From contig NC_081406.1 in assembly GCF_030272615.1 (NCBI RefSeq), positions 462,606,072-462,670,071 of the forward strand: a stretch of 64,000 nucleotides of DNA, given 5' to 3'. Source of the DNA: Cryptomeria japonica. Lineage: Eukaryota; Streptophyta; Pinopsida; Cupressales; Cupressaceae. The notes beneath the pieces are model-generated. The model did no database searches. It saw only the letters and a program-made list of their open reading frames with translations, and was not told the origin of the DNA. The position numbers and the translations under genes are program-made. Positions 9,918 to 21,165 of this stretch are shown one piece after another; within the stretch, counting starts at the first letter, position 1, and each line of letters starts with the position of its first letter.

Positions 9918-12080
9918 ATGGATGGCGATGCGAGGGAGGAGGTTAGAGTTTAATGGCTTTAGACATGGTTGTTTTGCATAGTTTCATGATAGATATTTGA
10001 ACCAAAGCTTTCAAAATCCTATTCAATGGCCTTATGAGCATTCTTGGGAGGATCAACTAAAGGAAAGGCAATTGCCAATTTTGGGGAAACAACATTTTTT
10101 CTCGGACCATCCCCAAACATCCAAAATCTGTTGGGCTTTGCTAAAATCTTTTCTTGTCTTGAAGGAGGTTTTAAGAAATTTCAAGATAAAATGGGGTGAC
10201 CAAAAGAGAAGGTCATGCCAAAATCAAGGGAGAAGGTGTAGGTTGAAATGATGCCAACAAAATGATTATAGTTCAAATAGGAAATGAAGCCTGGCAATAT
10301 GTAGTCAAAATGCTTTGAGAAAGGGATTTCTTCATGAAATGGGCCAGAAAATGGATAAAGGGGGCTTCACTCAGTGAACTTGTGTTATATCACCTACGTT
10401 CATGACATACTAAAGAATCCCCCTATCAAAAAAATGGCCCTAAAATCCTTTTTTTCCACCCCCTCCCAATACACAACCTGAATTAAAAGCCCTCTTATTT
10501 GCACAAAATATTACATTTTTCATAGCCCGAATTAAAAACTCCCCTATTTTCACCAATGGGCAATATATTGCACCCTCATTTTTGGGATATTAAACCCCCC
10601 AATATGAATGCACGTGATATGATATTGCCTTTTTAGTGAAGCCCTCGTGGAATGGATTATGTGCACTAGTGTGTGCAAGTAGTGTGGTGAACAATGGGGT
10701 AAGAATTTTATTCTAGAAACCCTTCCTAATGGTTTTTATCTGGTTAGTTGTGAAAGTTAGGGAGAAGTTGTGGATCCTAAACAATGACCCTTTTTTATGG
10801 GTGGGGTGAGCTTTTTTATTAGAGACTAGTACCCAAATTTTGACCCAACCAAAGCCACTATTTATGAAATCCCTATTTGGGTTCATCTTTATAATTTATC
10901 GCAAGAATATTAGGATATGGAAACATTGTAAATCATTGATAATAGAATTGGTAAATTCTTAAAGGTAAATGAAGCTTTGGAAAATCAGGATTATAGGATG
11001 TATGCTTGAATCTATATTCTTTGGAGACCTCATCCTTCCTCACCTAAGGATATAGAGATTGGGACAAAAAAGACCTTTGGTGGCAACATATAGAAGTAGA
11101 AGAGATTGTTGAGAATTTCAAAGCGTGTAAATATTTATGGCACCCAACAAAGGATTGTGTGGTTTTTAAAAAAGGAAAAGGTTGGGAGGATGACCTTCTT
11201 CTTAGCAAGTTAGCCAATATTGATTAGGTAATGGTAGTTAGAGTGTTTGACATTTATCAACCATGAGATGAGGAAGGAGAGCCCCCTTTAAGCAAAGAGA
11301 ATTGCCATCTAGTGTCTCTGGAGGAAGAGGTCCATGGTTTCCACCCTATTGAAAAATTGGAGAAAGAGTTAAAGGATATATTGAAAGAGAGAATAGGTTT
11401 TGGTATCCTAAATCATTCAAAAGGGGCTCATCAAGATGGCTTGTCAAACACCAATTAGCATAGTATGAAAAAAGTGAAGAAATATCAAGAGAAGGAAACC
11501 ATGGGAATAGAGATTAGTTCGAGTATAGAGATTGGTACAACATGAATTTCAAAGGCTTAGGGGGTGGAAAACTTGGGGCTGGTAGAGGAGGAATATCTCA
11601 GTCAACATTCATCTCAGTGAGGGAAGGATTTGCTTGAAAGTTGAGATTGTGGATCCAACTTTGGAAAAGTTGGATGTCTTAGAGTTGGAAAAATTCTCAC
11701 TCATGGTGATGAAGGAGGGAGAAATTTTAGTTAGCTAAGGGGGAGATTGGTCTTGATATTCTTATCACAGATATTCAAAATTCCCTAGAGAAAATTTCCC
11801 AATCTAGGGGATGCGCAAAGTTATCATTCCCTAAGCGAAAGGGATAGAGGTATTTTAGATCTTTTTCTTTCAAAAGAAGAGGATGTTTTAGGGCTTAAGG
11901 ATGAGGAAGGCATTTTGAAAAAAAGAATCATAAATTAGACTTACTCTAGAACCAACAAGGTAAATGTAGGCAAGAAAAAGGAAAGGGGCCCAAAGTGGTT
12001 AAGGTGAAGTTGGAAATTGTAGATAGTGCCAAAGGATAGAGAAAACTAAGATTTGGGAAGGGATTATCTTCCTTCTTAGG
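9918..12080 (+). pseudogene. LINE ORF1 relic (DUF4283-like plus zinc knuckle)
   Basis: A decayed L1-type ORF1. After an ATG at about 9931 (within ggcgatgcgaggg) or the nearby 9918 region, fragments lead into a DUF4283-type segment at about 10720-10960. One frame there reads GFYLVSC, then FFMGGVSFFIRD, YPNFDPTKATIYEIPIW and LYNLSQEY with TAG/TGA stops, followed by IGKFLKVNEALENQDYRMYA. A degenerate knuckle with HPTKDC lies near 11140. A MITE at 10362-10644 splits the frame. ORF1 of plant LINEs binds the element RNA. Multiple stops and shifts show it is dead. The family is clear; the start is approximate. Confidence 0.7.
10362..10644. mobile_element. MITE-like insertion in the LINE ORF1
   Basis: Terminal inverted repeats GGGCTTCACT (10362-10371) and AGTGAAGCCC (10635-10644), with weaker similarity further in (ttatatcacctacgttcat against the complement of atgcacgtgatatgatat). 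The 283-bp interior is non-coding and interrupts the LINE reading frame. Superfamily and target duplication not determined. Confidence 0.55.
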
Positions 12081-12085
12081 TAGCT

Positions 12086-13707
12086 ATGATAACCTTATCT
12101 TGGAATGTTAGGGGCTACAATGTCTTTAACAAGAGGTGTCTAATCAAGTGTTATTTTGATCAAACAAGACTAAATGTTGTTATGATTCTAAAATGTATCT
12201 TAACTCTCTAGAGGTGAATAAATTTGTTAAAAGTTTAAAATTTTGGTAGGGGTACTTTAGTGAGACGAAATGGGCTTTGGGGGGCCTTGGGTTTTTGTGG
12301 ATCTAATCACTATTAGGGTCAAGATGGTTGAGCAATGTAAGAACTAATAGATGATCAAGATGGTTTCAAAGGACTTCATTGGGGGATTTATTTCCTCAAT
12401 GTGTATGGTCCAACTATTTTGATAAAAAAAAGAGAGTTGTGGCAGAATATAATGAATACTATTCAATATCATGGAAATTCAATTTTGATCTTTAAAAGGG
12501 ATTTCAATGCAACTCTTGAGGTTGTAGATAAGAGAGAAGGCGAGGTATGTTTTGGGAAGATCCAAACAGATTTTCAAAATTTTGTTGCTAATAGTGGTTT
12601 TCTAGACGTCAAATATAATTTTGTTACTAATAGTGGTTTACTAAAAGTCAAATATAACAAGGGTGATTTTACATGGACTAATAGGAGGAAAGGCTTCTTG
12701 AATATTGTTGAAAAGTTTGATTGTTTATTTCTTCCAAGGAAGTTGGCTGATCTTCCTATGATTTTTGAGGTAATGATCCTTCCCTACTTGGGTTTAGATC
12801 ATTATCCAATCTCCCTCTTCCTTAAGAGAAAATCCAATCTCATTAAGGTTCCCTTCTAAATTTGAGAATACATGGCTTTGAGATAATAGGTACAAAGACA
12901 AGATAGAACAATAGTGGTTGAACACCCCTGTTCAAGAAGGTAATTCAGCTTTTATCTTTTTCAAAAGAATTCAATACATTACATCATTTTTGAAACAATG
13001 TATTCGATCTCATTTCAAAGATACCCTTGTTGAGAAACTTTGTATTGATAAAAAAATTGAAAAATTGGAAAACAAATTTATACATAAAGGTATCAAAGAA
13101 GTGGATTTTGTTGAAGAAAAAATGTTAAATTCTCAATATTTAGAGGTTTTTGCTAGGGAGGAGATTTTTTGGAGATAGAAGTTGAGAGAGCGTTGGTTGA
13201 AAGAAGGTGACCAAAACATAAATTCTTTTCATAACTCAGTGAAAGCAAGAAGGTCATGTAATATTATTCACACCACTAAGAATATTGAAGGAGATTGGTT
13301 GGTTAATACTGAAGATGTCAATAATGAGGTGGTGAGTTTCTTTAAAAATATTTTATCTACAAATGGAATCATAGAGTTAAGGGATTTTGGGGATATTTTG
13401 GAAGTTATCCTTTATTTGGATCCTGAAGAAAAAAATTCTATGCTTCAAGCTTCAATAGTTTGGAGAAAGTCAAGTGGACCCTTTTTTCTATGGATGGGGA
13501 TAAAGCCCTTGGTCTAGATGGCTTTTTGTCTTTGTTTTCCCTAAATTTTGGGATCTTTTGAAGGAGATTTTATGGGGGGGCGGGGGGGGGTTTGAAGAGA
13601 CTAGAGAATTAGTGTTATGTTGAAGGATTTCGATAATACTATGATCAGCATTATTTGAAAGAAGGAGAATGTATCATCATTTGATGATGTCATGTTGATC
13701 TCACCAT
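12086..13707 (+). pseudogene. LINE ORF2 relic: endonuclease and start of reverse transcriptase
   Basis: Begins MITLSWNVRGYN at 12086, the usual start of the plant L1 apurinic-type endonuclease. After frameshifts, 12401-12859 gives the rest of that domain: FKRDFNATLE (normally GDFNA), then GDFTWTNRRKGFLN and SDHYPI-like LDHYPISLF. 12918-13517 is the linker (EEIFWR, then RERWLKEGDQNINSFHNSVK). From 13520 the RT begins (a KKENVSSFDD-like block at about 13660-13690) and is cut at 13708 by a microsatellite. Palm motifs are absent. The element is on the + strand with ORF1 just upstream. Several stops and shifts make it inactive. Confidence 0.85.
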
Positions 13708-13844
13708 GTATGTATGTATGTATGTATGTATGTATGTATACATATATACATATATATGTATATATATACATACAAACATATATATAGATACATACATATA
13801 TACATACATACATATACATATACATATACATGTACATGTACATG

Positions 13845-13887
<43 letters not shown>

Positions 13888-13957
13888 GCATATACATATA
13901 CATGTACATGTGCATGTACATATAGACATATACATGTACATATGCATGTACATATAG

Positions 13958-14004
<47 letters not shown>
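13708..14004. repeat. (ATGT)n / (ACATAT)n microsatellite
   Basis: About 300 bp of tatg, then catata and tacatg repeats. It abuts the broken LINE RT on the left and repeat N2 on the right. Overlapping open frames on both strands are repeat artefacts. Confidence 0.95.
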
Positions 14005-14005
<1 letters not shown>

Positions 14006-14603
14006 GAAAGATGTTTAAAAAGAAACCTTAATTACTTAAGATAACATTTAATTATTTTAATTTTTAAAATCTAATTTAAATTTAACAAAAAAAAATTGAA
14101 AAACAATTATATGTAGTTTTGAAAGTTGTTTATAAAACAAACTTCACATAATATAAAAGAAAAAATGACCTTGTTGAATAGAGAAGATTAATATTTGCAA
14201 CATACATATATCTAAGTGTATTCTTAATATTCTGACACTATGTTGCTTCAGATTCCAAACAGGTTATATGGATTGTGTTAATTTAAACATGGGCTATAAA
14301 ATAAACCACAATAAAATTAATGGTTTGAAATTATGCAGACGAATACAACAAAACACTACTAATTCTACCTAATCATAACTCTAAATACATATTATAACAC
14401 TATTGGTAGGAACTTGATGCATTGAGTCTCTTGTTTCTGTAATGTCATTCAGATGATGCTTCATACATTCCATCTCTTGAATTAAAATAGTTAAAAAAAA
14501 TTGAATTTTTTTTATTTATGTAAAGTTGGAAATTCTTTTCTTTATGAAAATGTAAATTATTTTTTTTATGATTTCTTTATGAAACAATGGACACAATGCA
14601 TCA
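14005..14603 (+). repeat. Dispersed repeat copy N2
   Basis: Second copy of the repeat at 6591-7198, also starting directly after a microsatellite. It contains the left arm of the inverted-repeat element (14396-14437). Its right arm stops after about 23 bp (14581-14603), where sequence of element B begins. Confidence 0.8.
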
Positions 14604-15434
14604 TGTTTTATATAGCGACATTATCATATCATTTGCAATTGCATTTTAGGTACATTACATTTAGGTTCAATACATTATAAATACTGATGTAAGTTTAATA
14701 AAATCCCATTCAAACATTAGTATCTCATGTAGTGTTGCAATCATTAATAATCACACCATTCAATTTAAAACATTTAAAAATAATATCATTACCTTGTTAG
14801 ATAATTGCATCTTTATTTGCATTTTAGGTGCAAAATATCTCAAGTGCATGAAATAGGATCCCATTCAAACATTAATTTTCTATGTGAATGGTCATGCAAG
14901 TCATCAATCGACCACACTATTTTGGTTTGTTATTTTTTTAGTGGTTAAATAATGGTTTTCATTACATTACACAGAACATTAGTGCATTTTGCATTCATTT
15001 ATTTGCATACCATTTAGTTATCACATACATTATAGATCCATTCATTCACTTATCATTTTAGGTGCATTTCATTATTAGAAGCATTTATTATATCTCATTT
15101 TAACTTATCACATAATTACATATCACATATATACATATCATACTCATCTGCATTACACCATAACATAAGCATTATCATGAAAAAATTAAAAAATGGCATA
15201 TCATATAGGCATACATCATACACATGCATCTTGCATCCACAAACATGTTAACAACATCATAAATAACACATGCATACATACATTTTATGATCATACATAT
15301 TGCATCATAAATAGGTCAGATCATGTGCATCATCATATCATAAAATCATCATCCATCGCAAAGTCAAACAATAATGAAAGTCCATAAGAGTCCATAATAA
15401 AGTCCATATACATGTATACACTGCCAAAATCACA

Positions 15435-15440
<6 letters not shown>

Positions 15441-15474
<34 letters not shown>
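15441..15474. repeat. (AT)n microsatellite
   Basis: Short pure AT dinucleotide run. Confidence 0.95.
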
Positions 15475-15477
<3 letters not shown>

Positions 15478-15589
15478 AAAAATATGAATGTGTCAAATTA
15501 GAGTACAATGATATAATTCCCAAAGGGTAAAAAATGTTGTGTCACATACATCTACATCAATAGCACGTGCTCTCTCAATCATTCACCCC

Positions 15590-17260
15590 TGTTGTTGAAC
15601 CTAAGGGCCCACCTGGAGGTCGTGGTGCCCTCATCCCTATAGAAGCACTTGAATGATAGGTCTATGTCCTATGAGACTGGGTGCTCTCTGCGTACAAAGG
15701 TGCCTACTGGTCTCCAATCATGACCTGATAGTACAAATGCCTGTAGTACTAAGCCTCACAAGATAATCTCTTTGCACATTGTTGTCCTGCAACGACATCA
15801 ACAAACACTTGTATGAGACCTGTTAGCTCCAACATTCATTAGTCCACATTTCTCTCACCCCACAGCCTCACCACATCAGCCTTTTCCCTACTCAACTAGG
15901 AGTGGAGTTTCTCTAGATCCTCATCCATCCTCTGTAACTTTGCCATTTTCTATGAGATGGCCTCTCCACTCCTCGCCTTCTCTAGGAGTTCCTTAGTCTT
16001 TTCCTTGTTCCTCTACATGTTGTCTTTGTTTGTCATGGTAGTCTGGAGATCCTCTCTCAGAGCATCGACCTCCCTCCTGAGTTGGTCCACCTCCACCTGC
16101 ATGTTATCGGCTCAAGCCCTCTTAATCCCCAGCTCCCCCTCAAATCTCTGAGACCTCTCCCTCACTACATCCCTCCCTCATAGCTCCTCCTCTAGCCTCT
16201 ACTCCCTCTCCCTGACCAGAATGTTATAATCTATCTAAGAGACCCAACATGCCTACAATGACACCTATCCCTCTACCTGCTATGATTGTCTGCCCTCATC
16301 ATCGTGTACCTTTATCTATCGTATATCCATGGGCTCTGACCTATCCTCCCCTCCTTCCTTCTCTATCCTCATCCCACCAATCTGTGTTTCTGGTGGTTGA
16401 ACCTGTAGTAGTCCCCCCCACTCGAGGTACTTGTTTTCCCCTCCTTTACAGAACATGTCTCTGTTCCCTACCTCTCTATACTCTGCCTCCTGCTATTTCT
16501 CTGTATGCAGGCCCATTTTTCTCTTCACCTACTACCTCGTCAACTAAGGGTTGTAGATCATCCTCCTCCAAGACCCCGAGTATATTCAGCCACACTAGTC
16601 TGTGGGCCTCCCACCAATAAGTTTATGCACATGTGCATCCTGGATCCTCCTATCCTGAACTCCCATTGGCCTCATCACTGCAATATGCTCCTAAGCCTAT
16701 ACGTGTAGCAGTGTGATCCATGTGTCAAGGTTCCTATAACCTCAATATACACAAAGATGAATTTCATGGAATAGTTGACCAAGCATCACTGCTTCCCATG
16801 TATAGGTCATGCAGTCTTCCACCATATAGTACATGCAACGAGCCCAACCAATAGAAAATCCATGCCTATTGAGGTTTGGCATAATCCATCCACTGAACAA
16901 TCCACATATAAATAATACCAAACAAGGGATATGTTGTATTTGCATCATCCCCCAAGGTGCATCTATGTACCCTCCATTGACAACGCTTCATACTCACACA
17001 CCTGGCATAGGTAGTATTCCCCCCCATCTATTCTATACTCGGGGACTATCCCTCTGATGGGGATATTCAAGATCCTCTCGACATATAATAATATGATCAT
17101 TGCAACCCCAATCGACAGATGGAACATGCATGTCTTCTTGTCCCAACACTCTATGAGTGTTGTCATCATTGTAGTATGCGCTCTGATCCACAACCATCTC
17201 CCCACAAACCTCATGCCTACTGTTCTTAGAATCTCCCTCACATTCACCCTCAATCATCTA
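15590..17260 (-). pseudogene. PMD gene relic of element B
   Basis: The minus strand at 17253-16963 gives the PMD N-terminal core (LIECWDKKTCMFHLSIGVAM, then a VERILNIPIRGIVPEY block). In another frame 16948-16742 gives the second half, where HGFSIGWARCMYYMVEDCM aligns with the matching segment of the copy at 41430-41500. Further down, 16230-15900 reads as a coiled coil with stops (VDQLRREVDALREDLQ, then NKEKTKELLEKA), matching the position of the C-terminal helical part in element C. The gene is broken by at least one frameshift and several stops. As in A and C it is antisense to its element and close to the 3' LTR. Confidence 0.8.
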
Positions 17261-18106
17261 TATAGCCTCATCATCAAAAGCCAATGCTCTCGTGATGTGA
17301 GCGGTCCCGCATTCTCCTGCAACCAAGTAATTCACCTCATTAGTCTATTTATTTTGTCCTGTTATAGTTTATTCTACCTTATTTATATCCTATCCCATCT
17401 ATTGGGCATGTGTGCACCCCATTGAACCCCTTTGAGTCTTTCCCCATCCCCTATTTTCCTCTCCCTATCCTCCCCAATGGAAATGCCGATCCCCCCAATG
17501 AAGACATCAAACCCATGGCGCATGCGTCGTGCCACATGCAGAGGCATTGAAATATAGTCTCCACCCCCATTCACTCCCCTTACCACAGACCGGCATCTGC
17601 ATGGACGTTAATTCAGCCACGTAGGTGGTGTTCCCCTTCCAACCCCTCTTCAATGCCTACGTAGGCATTAACCACCTACAAAAATGTCAATCCCTATGTG
17701 GATATGTTGAAATGACGATCAATGTCTCTGCCCTACCCACTTGCTAATCTCATTTAATACCCTAATACATGCCCTACCTACTAAATCAAAAAGTGGGGTC
17801 TGGGTACATACTTATGGGCCATACTTGGTCGGTCACTCATGTCATCTAACCCTCTTTGCACGGTGCTCATGGTGTGGGATGTGGTCCATCTTGCTCCTAA
17901 GCCTCTGTGCTCTCCAAGTCTTGTAAATGTATATGTGACAATGACCCTTCCTTGGGCCTTGTGTGGCTTATATAGGGCCCCGCACGGCCCCGTTTTCTCG
18001 TACTTCTTCCATCTTCCTCATTTTCTCTCATTTTTTCTTTTCCTTTCTTGCCTTCTCTTCTGCTTTGCTCATTTTCTTCATTTTTCGATAATTTCCCCAA
18101 AAATTC

Positions 18107-18204
18107 TTGAGGGGGCATATACCACCCGCATCTTCATGTTGGGGCACCCTTTTCTTTTCTTTTACCCATCGCCAATTTTGCCGCTGTGTAAAAGAGGGGC
18201 AAAA
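18107..18204 (+). promoter_or_regulatory. Polypurine tract pair upstream of the 3' LTR of element B
   Basis: TTGAGGGGGCATAT at 18107-18120 and AAAAGAGGGGCAAAA at 18190-18204. The second abuts the LTR start TGTAGACATC at 18205. Spacing and wording match elements A and C. Confidence 0.7.
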
Positions 18205-19800
18205 TGTAGACATCTAAAATAAATTTAATATTTAATTAATTTATCCTTCCTACTAGTTAATCAACTTAATTATGTTATCCTTTATTCTTCTCAGTATTAA
18301 TTAAATCTAATTTAATTAATTATGTCACTATAGTCCAATAATTGATTTGTTAAATAAATCAATTATTCCCTATTCTTCTAAAGTCCTCAAAATTAATTAA
18401 TTCTTCTAAATTCCCTTTAATTAGATTAATTAACTAATCATGTTACTCCTACAAACTACTTACCTCTAATCCTCACTTATCCTAATTAATTCTTATAGAA
18501 GCTCACTTAACATTATTTCCTAGTTTTTAATTCCTCCACTCATTCTCTCTTCTCTTGTCAAGTCCTCCTACTTTGCCACTTGTCTTCTAGTCCCTTATTA
18601 ATTTTCCTAATCACCCTCTCTAATAATTTTATAGTGGATAATCCTCATGATTAGCCACAAAGTCAACCAATTTCCATAAATGGCTTGTCCCCTCTCAACC
18701 CCCAACCTTAAATGCACCAACTTTGGTCATTTCATGGATTTGAAAATTTCTCATTCTCCCATGCACTCTCATCTTCCCAGGGAATTTTTAATTCTTTTTC
18801 TCATTTCTTTCCCCATACATCTCATTATTTTGGAATTTTTAATTCCCTTGTCCTTCCCCCAGGAATTTTTAATTTTTTTATGTCTTCCCCATGTACTTGA
18901 GGATCTCTTCCCCATGTACATTGTGGAGTGTGGAGACAAGAAATGCCTTTATGGAAAATCTCTTGGTCTCCACACCATGTCCCTTCAATCCATGACCCCA
19001 CCTTGTTTCAATCTCCACCCTTGATCTACTTTCAATCTCAACCATCTTCAAATTTATAAATTGGGGTCTCCTCCCCTTCATTTCTCATCTCATTTTCAAG
19101 TAATCTTATTCTGCTCATCTAGCTTTTGAATTCCATCTTGTGCATCCATACTATAGGTAATTTTAGTTATTACCCACATCCTTCATCCATCTTTTAAATC
19201 ACCCACTTATGATATCAATCCATCCAATTTATTGTGCATTGGAGAGAAACCACATTCAATCAAATGAGCATATCCAATCAAGTAGAGCACTTGGGTGTAT
19301 TTCCACTTCATCATTTTCTCAATCTGAAGGAGAAGGTAATGGAAAGGTATAATGGTTTTTATTATATGTTTTGAGTACTCCATTTGATTTACTAACCATT
19401 GTATAAATTTATTTGGCTTTTCACCCTCTTTAGGATTGTGTGCATAGTTCTTTTGTTCATAATGAGTCCGATGTACCAAGGGTTTTAGTTCATCGAGACA
19501 ATTGAGAGGTGGACCTTACTGTTGGACTAATTATTGAAATAACATGAGATGATGGATTGTGTACCATTAGTATGTGTAGTTTTCCCTAATTCCTAAGTGC
19601 TTGTGAGCACTTGGGATAAGTTGGATGAATGGGACCATCCATGGATTGTCAATGTTAGTGAACTCCTCATCTACATGAGAGGATCTCCTAAACTCTGTTT
19701 GAGTTGTTGGAGATACGCTTGATACTTTTCCATTGATATCCTTATCATCTATCCCTAATAGATATTGAATAGAGACCCTATTGTGACCTCATGATTGAGT
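18205..19800 (+). repeat. 3' LTR of element B (right end not determined)
   Basis: Starts TGTAGACATCTAAAA directly after the polypurine tract. The U3-like part is A+T-rich and pyrimidine-rich. A TATA-like tttataaattgggg lies at about 19054-19067, comparable with the TATA of element C's LTR. I cannot find a clear CA end or target duplication, so 19800 is a rough limit. Confidence 0.5.
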
Positions 19801-20832
19801 ATCATTCTTATCATGGATAGTGCATTTCTTACTCATATGCTATGTTGTCGTGTATATTCTCTATTTATGGTGTGAATGATTAGCCTATTGTCTATTGTTG
19901 ACTTGCTTGAGTGTTTGGTCCTTGTGACTATCTCCATGAGCACAAGGGGTGGACCTAAGGTTACCACATGGTCGGGTGGCATTTCACATCACCATTGGGG
20001 ACTAATGGACATGTTCATGAGAACCTTGAAGAGCTTCTTCACCTTTCCAATTACTTGTTCTTCCTCTTTCTGCATTTTTGGTTGTATAAGTAAATATAAT
20101 TTGATTTAATCATTGTAATAATTGGAAAACAATATATTAAAAACACTTTATATGGAGGACGATTTAATGTAAACATATTAATATGATTAGAGTAGGCTAT
20201 AGTGGAATGATGTTGAAACTAACTACCACACATGATTATGTATGCTTCTCACTTGTCTCTATATTAATATGTTCTCATAGGAACACTTCAATTGGTGCAT
20301 TAAAATGAACATAGATTGTCTAGTGTAGACTTGGAGATTGATTTAGTCATCTCCTAGTGTCATCTTGTGTTGACATCTATTTGGGTTGCATTGTAGGTAA
20401 TGACATCTTGGAACCCTTAGAGGTATCTTGTCTTAAATTAGAGTGATTTAGATAGCATAGATGGGGTTATTAAATATTTAGTCTTCTGCATTATGTAGTT
20501 GTTGATGAATTTTCATCTTATATTGAGATGTGAGCTTAGTTTGTGTGTATGTTCTCACTTAATTATTAAAAAAAAACATGTATTTCTAGTGTGTTTTCTC
20601 TTGTCCTCTAGGGTTCCTTGGCAAGGCATTACACGGGGAGTATTTTTGGAAGATAATTTTTTTGAGAATAGGACAATGGAGAAATTAATAGCAATTGGTC
20701 TTTTCCATTGATGTCAAAGAGAGAGAAATCAACAAAATGGAATATTTTTGGACATATGTTATCATTGATGTCAAAATGATGATTGTCTTTGAGACAGATT
20801 GTTGGAAAATTGTTATGATTTGAGTATTAAAC
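19801..20832. other. Non-coding stretch between element B and the TRIM
   Basis: No recognisable domain, promoter or element end. Short frames only. It may be LTR sequence of B or of element J, whose LTR start I could not locate. Confidence 0.4.
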
Positions 20833-21165
20833 TGTTGGCCAAGTTTGTCATTGCTTCAAAAGATCGATCTATCAACACTCGATACAAATTATAGAGATAT
20901 GGATTGCATAGGAGGTAGTTAGTGCCTTGTCACGAATCTCAAGGGGAGCATTGACCATTTTTCCAACAATTCCCCCCTCAACATTACTCGAGGGGATTCA
21001 AACTCATGACCCAACACTCTAATACCATTTGTTGGCCCATTTTTCTGTTGTGTCAAAATATTTATCTCTCAATGCCCCATACAAACTATAGAGATATGGA
21101 TCGCATGAGAGGTCGTTAGTCCCTTGTCACAAATCTCAAGGAGAGTGCTAACCATTTTTCCAACA
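20833..21165 (-). mobile_element. Complete TRIM (terminal-repeat retrotransposon in miniature), 333 bp
   Basis: Two direct repeats of 136 bp (20833-20968 and 21030-21165), each starting TGTTGG and ending CCAACA, about 80% alike by eye. The 61-bp spacer, read on the minus strand, starts with an initiator-Met-type primer site (ATGGTATTAGAGTG; canonical TGGTATCAGAGC) and ends with a polypurine tract (TTGAGGGGGGAAT) directly before the second LTR. The 6-bp word TTAAAC flanks both sides (20827-20832 and 21166-21171) as target duplication. No protein is encoded, so it would need enzymes from another element. The LTR divergence says it is old. Confidence 0.9.

Larger units (their letters stand above)
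14604..18204 (+). mobile_element. Internal region of PMD-carrying LTR element B (3' portion)
   Basis: Orientation is set by the polypurine tract at 18190-18204 followed by an LTR start. The left end is truncated against repeat N2. 14604-15560 is A+T-rich, full of cat/tac words, non-coding, with an (AT)n run at 15441-15474; it probably corresponds to the 3' flank of the antisense PMD gene. 15590-17260 is the PMD relic (minus). 17270-18100 is non-coding and includes inverted words such as ccacgtaggtgg / cctacgtagg near 17620-17670. No gag or pol is seen. Confidence 0.7.

Noticed and set aside
13601-14007. Overlapping open frames of 80-106 codons on both strands
   Set aside because: They come from the ATGT/ACATAT microsatellite, apart from a few codons of the broken LINE RT at the left.
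17839-18222. A 127-codon frame ending RGAKCRHLK, also seen at the C 3' end (40092-40391, minus)
   Set aside because: The shared peptide is just the translation of the conserved polypurine tract and LTR start.
20969-21029. Possible tRNA-like SINE head (gtttgaatcc box on the minus strand)
   Set aside because: Fully explained as the primer site and spacer of the TRIM between two LTRs.
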